6,979 bases of DNA from DASTHG01 sp035491895. Lineage in GTDB: Bacteria; Gemmatimonadota; Gemmatimonadetes; Gemmatimonadales; GWC2-71-9. The translations under genes were made by a program, and so were the position numbers. The stretch is taken from assembly GCA_035491895.1 (NCBI GenBank), contig DATJJY010000007.1, positions 1 to 6,979 of the forward strand, written 5' to 3'. Below are positions 6,343 to 6,979 of this stretch, one piece after another. Within the stretch, counting starts at the first letter, position 1. Every line of letters starts with the position of its first letter. The notes beneath the pieces are model-generated. The model made no database searches. It was not told the DNA's origin and saw only the letters and a program-made list of their open reading frames with translations.

Positions 6343-6383
6343 GGGGTTCCGGTCGTTCCTTACGGCAAACTCGCCGGAACCCC
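6343..6383 (-). terminator. Candidate hairpin downstream of Xa
   Basis: A perfect 10-bp inverted repeat, ggggttccgg (6343-6352) and ccggaacccc (6374-6383), encloses a 21-nt loop and begins 18 nt after the stop codon of the upstream PilX-like gene. The position suits termination or attenuation between that gene and the GspH-led module. No U-tract follows on the minus-strand transcript and the loop is long, so a regulatory hairpin or protein-binding site remains possible. No convincing -35/-10 or sigma-54 (-24/-12) promoter could be recognised in the rest of the 6215-6400 gap. Confidence 0.4.
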
Positions 6384-6406
6384 TAGAATCACGAGAACCC
6401 CTAGAA
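6377..6406 (-). repeat. Tandem 12-bp direct repeat across the Xa stop codon
   Basis: TTCTAGGGGTTC occurs twice on the minus strand, at 6406-6395 and 6388-6377, an 18-bp period. The first copy contains the TAG stop of the upstream gene. The second copy supplies most of the left arm of the adjacent hairpin, and the first copy could pair with the same right arm over 7 bp, giving two mutually exclusive folds. Confidence 0.7.
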
Positions 6407-6979
6407 CAGCAAGCTCCAGCTGCGCGACCGGTCGGGTGCCACGACGCCGGTCATGTTGAGCGCCTGAATGATCGCGCACTTCGAGTAGTTGAGCGTCGCG
6501 TCACCGCTCAAACTGTTCAGATCGAGGTCGACGTTCTGCGCCATGACGGCCCCCCAGAAGTGAGCCTCCGTCGCGCCACCACCGGCGGTTTTCAGACTGC
6601 CTTTGACGATGACGATCCCATAAAACTCATAGGATCCCTGGATGTTCAAGTCGCCGTCCACCAGGAGTATCCCCTGCCCTTGATCGCCGTTCAGCGTCAC
6701 GTCCCCCGAGACGTGGACGATCGGGAAGTAGCTGCCGCACGCGGCCGCCGGGTTCAGCCCGTCACCCCAGTTCGCCAGATCGGTCTTGTCGCAGACCCCG
6801 CCGGAGACGTTGGGGTTGGTCTTGTACGTCCCGGGGGAGACCTGGAGCGTCGCCGCCGCGGCCAGATCGTCGTAGCTGATGTCGCCGAACTGGGTGAACG
6901 TCGACTGGTGGACCGAGGTGTCCTTGTAAAACGGCGGGTTTCCCGCAAGGTGAGCTCCACTGCCGGTCTGCACCACGGC
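6401..6979 (-). CDS. PilX-like minor pilin Xa, C-terminal part; 5' end outside window
   Basis: 192 visible residues ending in SWSLLF; the frame is open through the right edge, so the GTGs at 6976 and 6973 are probably internal and the N-terminus is missing. The visible part aligns with residues about 200-345 of the protein at 1-1037. Shared elements are C63-D, NWG (70-72), C81-G-x-Y, VSGDVTL (90-96), GQGILLVDGDL (101-111), YGIVIVKG (120-127) and LNYSKC (163-168). Glycines at 91, 109 and 127 lie 18 residues apart, consistent with a small beta-solenoid or stacked beta-sandwich (inference). The three cysteines are all conserved in the paralogue. It is called PilX-like because the full-length paralogue begins with a pilin-type hydrophobic N-terminus and because the YSKC ending recurs there. 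It stands directly upstream of the H-V-W-X module but is separated by 186 bp with repeats, so it may close a preceding module. Confidence 0.78.
   Translation of the reverse strand, partial: AVVQTGSGAHLAGNPPFYKDTSVHQSTFTQFGDISYDDLAAAATLQVSPGTYKTNPNVSGGVCDKTDLANWGDGLNPAAACGSYFPIVHVSGDVTLNGDQGQGILLVDGDLNIQGSYEFYGIVIVKGSLKTAGGGATEAHFWGAVMAQNVDLDLNSLSGDATLNYSKCAIIQALNMTGVVAPDRSRSWSLLF

Noticed and set aside
6215..6400. Sigma-70 or sigma-54 promoter before the GspH/FimT-like gene
   Set aside because: Candidate TTGGAG/TACAAC boxes are 21 bp apart and no GG-N10-GC pair was found, so no promoter is claimed, though one may exist with a lineage-specific consensus.

Overview
The window is high-GC bacterial DNA in which every supported gene lies on the minus strand, so transcription runs from high to low coordinates. 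It holds an array of minor type IV pilin (pseudopilin) genes. Five of the eight proteins are complete or near-complete class III prepilins of the GspH/FimT, PilV/GspI or PilW/GspJ type, with a short basic leader, the G|FTLIE-type cleavage site and a following hydrophobic helix. The other three are PilX-like proteins, one seen only as its C-terminal part. Base composition, the DxNxNGxxDxGE-type loop in the GspH-like protein, the large DUF4900-like PilX and the FN3-bearing PilW together suggest an environmental bacterium such as Gemmatimonadota. That assignment is inference from style, since no taxonomic marker gene is present.

Layout in order of transcription: (1) 6979-6401, the C-terminal 192 residues of a PilX-like protein (here Xa) that begins outside the window. 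(2) 6400-6215, a non-coding gap with a 10-bp inverted repeat, a tandem 12-bp direct repeat overlapping the Xa stop codon, and a strong ribosome binding site. (3) First complete module, 6214-2296: GspH/FimT-like, PilV/GspI-like, PilW-like with a C-terminal fibronectin type III-like domain, then a 574-residue PilX-like protein with a DUF4900-like region (Xb). (4) 2295-2211, an 85-bp gap with a perfect 10-bp GC-rich inverted repeat flanked by 8-bp direct repeats. (5) Second module, 2210-1: PilV-like, a shorter PilW/GspJ-like protein without FN3, and a PilX-like protein (Xc) that starts with GTG and runs off the left edge. Genes inside each module overlap or nearly abut (1-nt gap, 4-, 10- and 11-bp overlaps), except for a 25-bp gap before Xb; this points to translational coupling.

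By the known biology of minor pilins (FimU/PilV/PilW/PilX, or GspH/I/J/K), each module would supply a tip or priming complex for a type IV pilus or type II-like pseudopilus. The most notable feature is that Xa and Xc share a C-terminal domain: three conserved cysteines, a YSKC motif, and a 17-18-residue GD/GN-centred periodicity suggesting a beta-solenoid. Xb carries a different large ectodomain. The window therefore looks like the product of module duplication with exchange of tip domains. No major pilin, PilY1-type adhesin, prepilin peptidase, ATPase, tRNA, rRNA, CRISPR array or transposase is visible.
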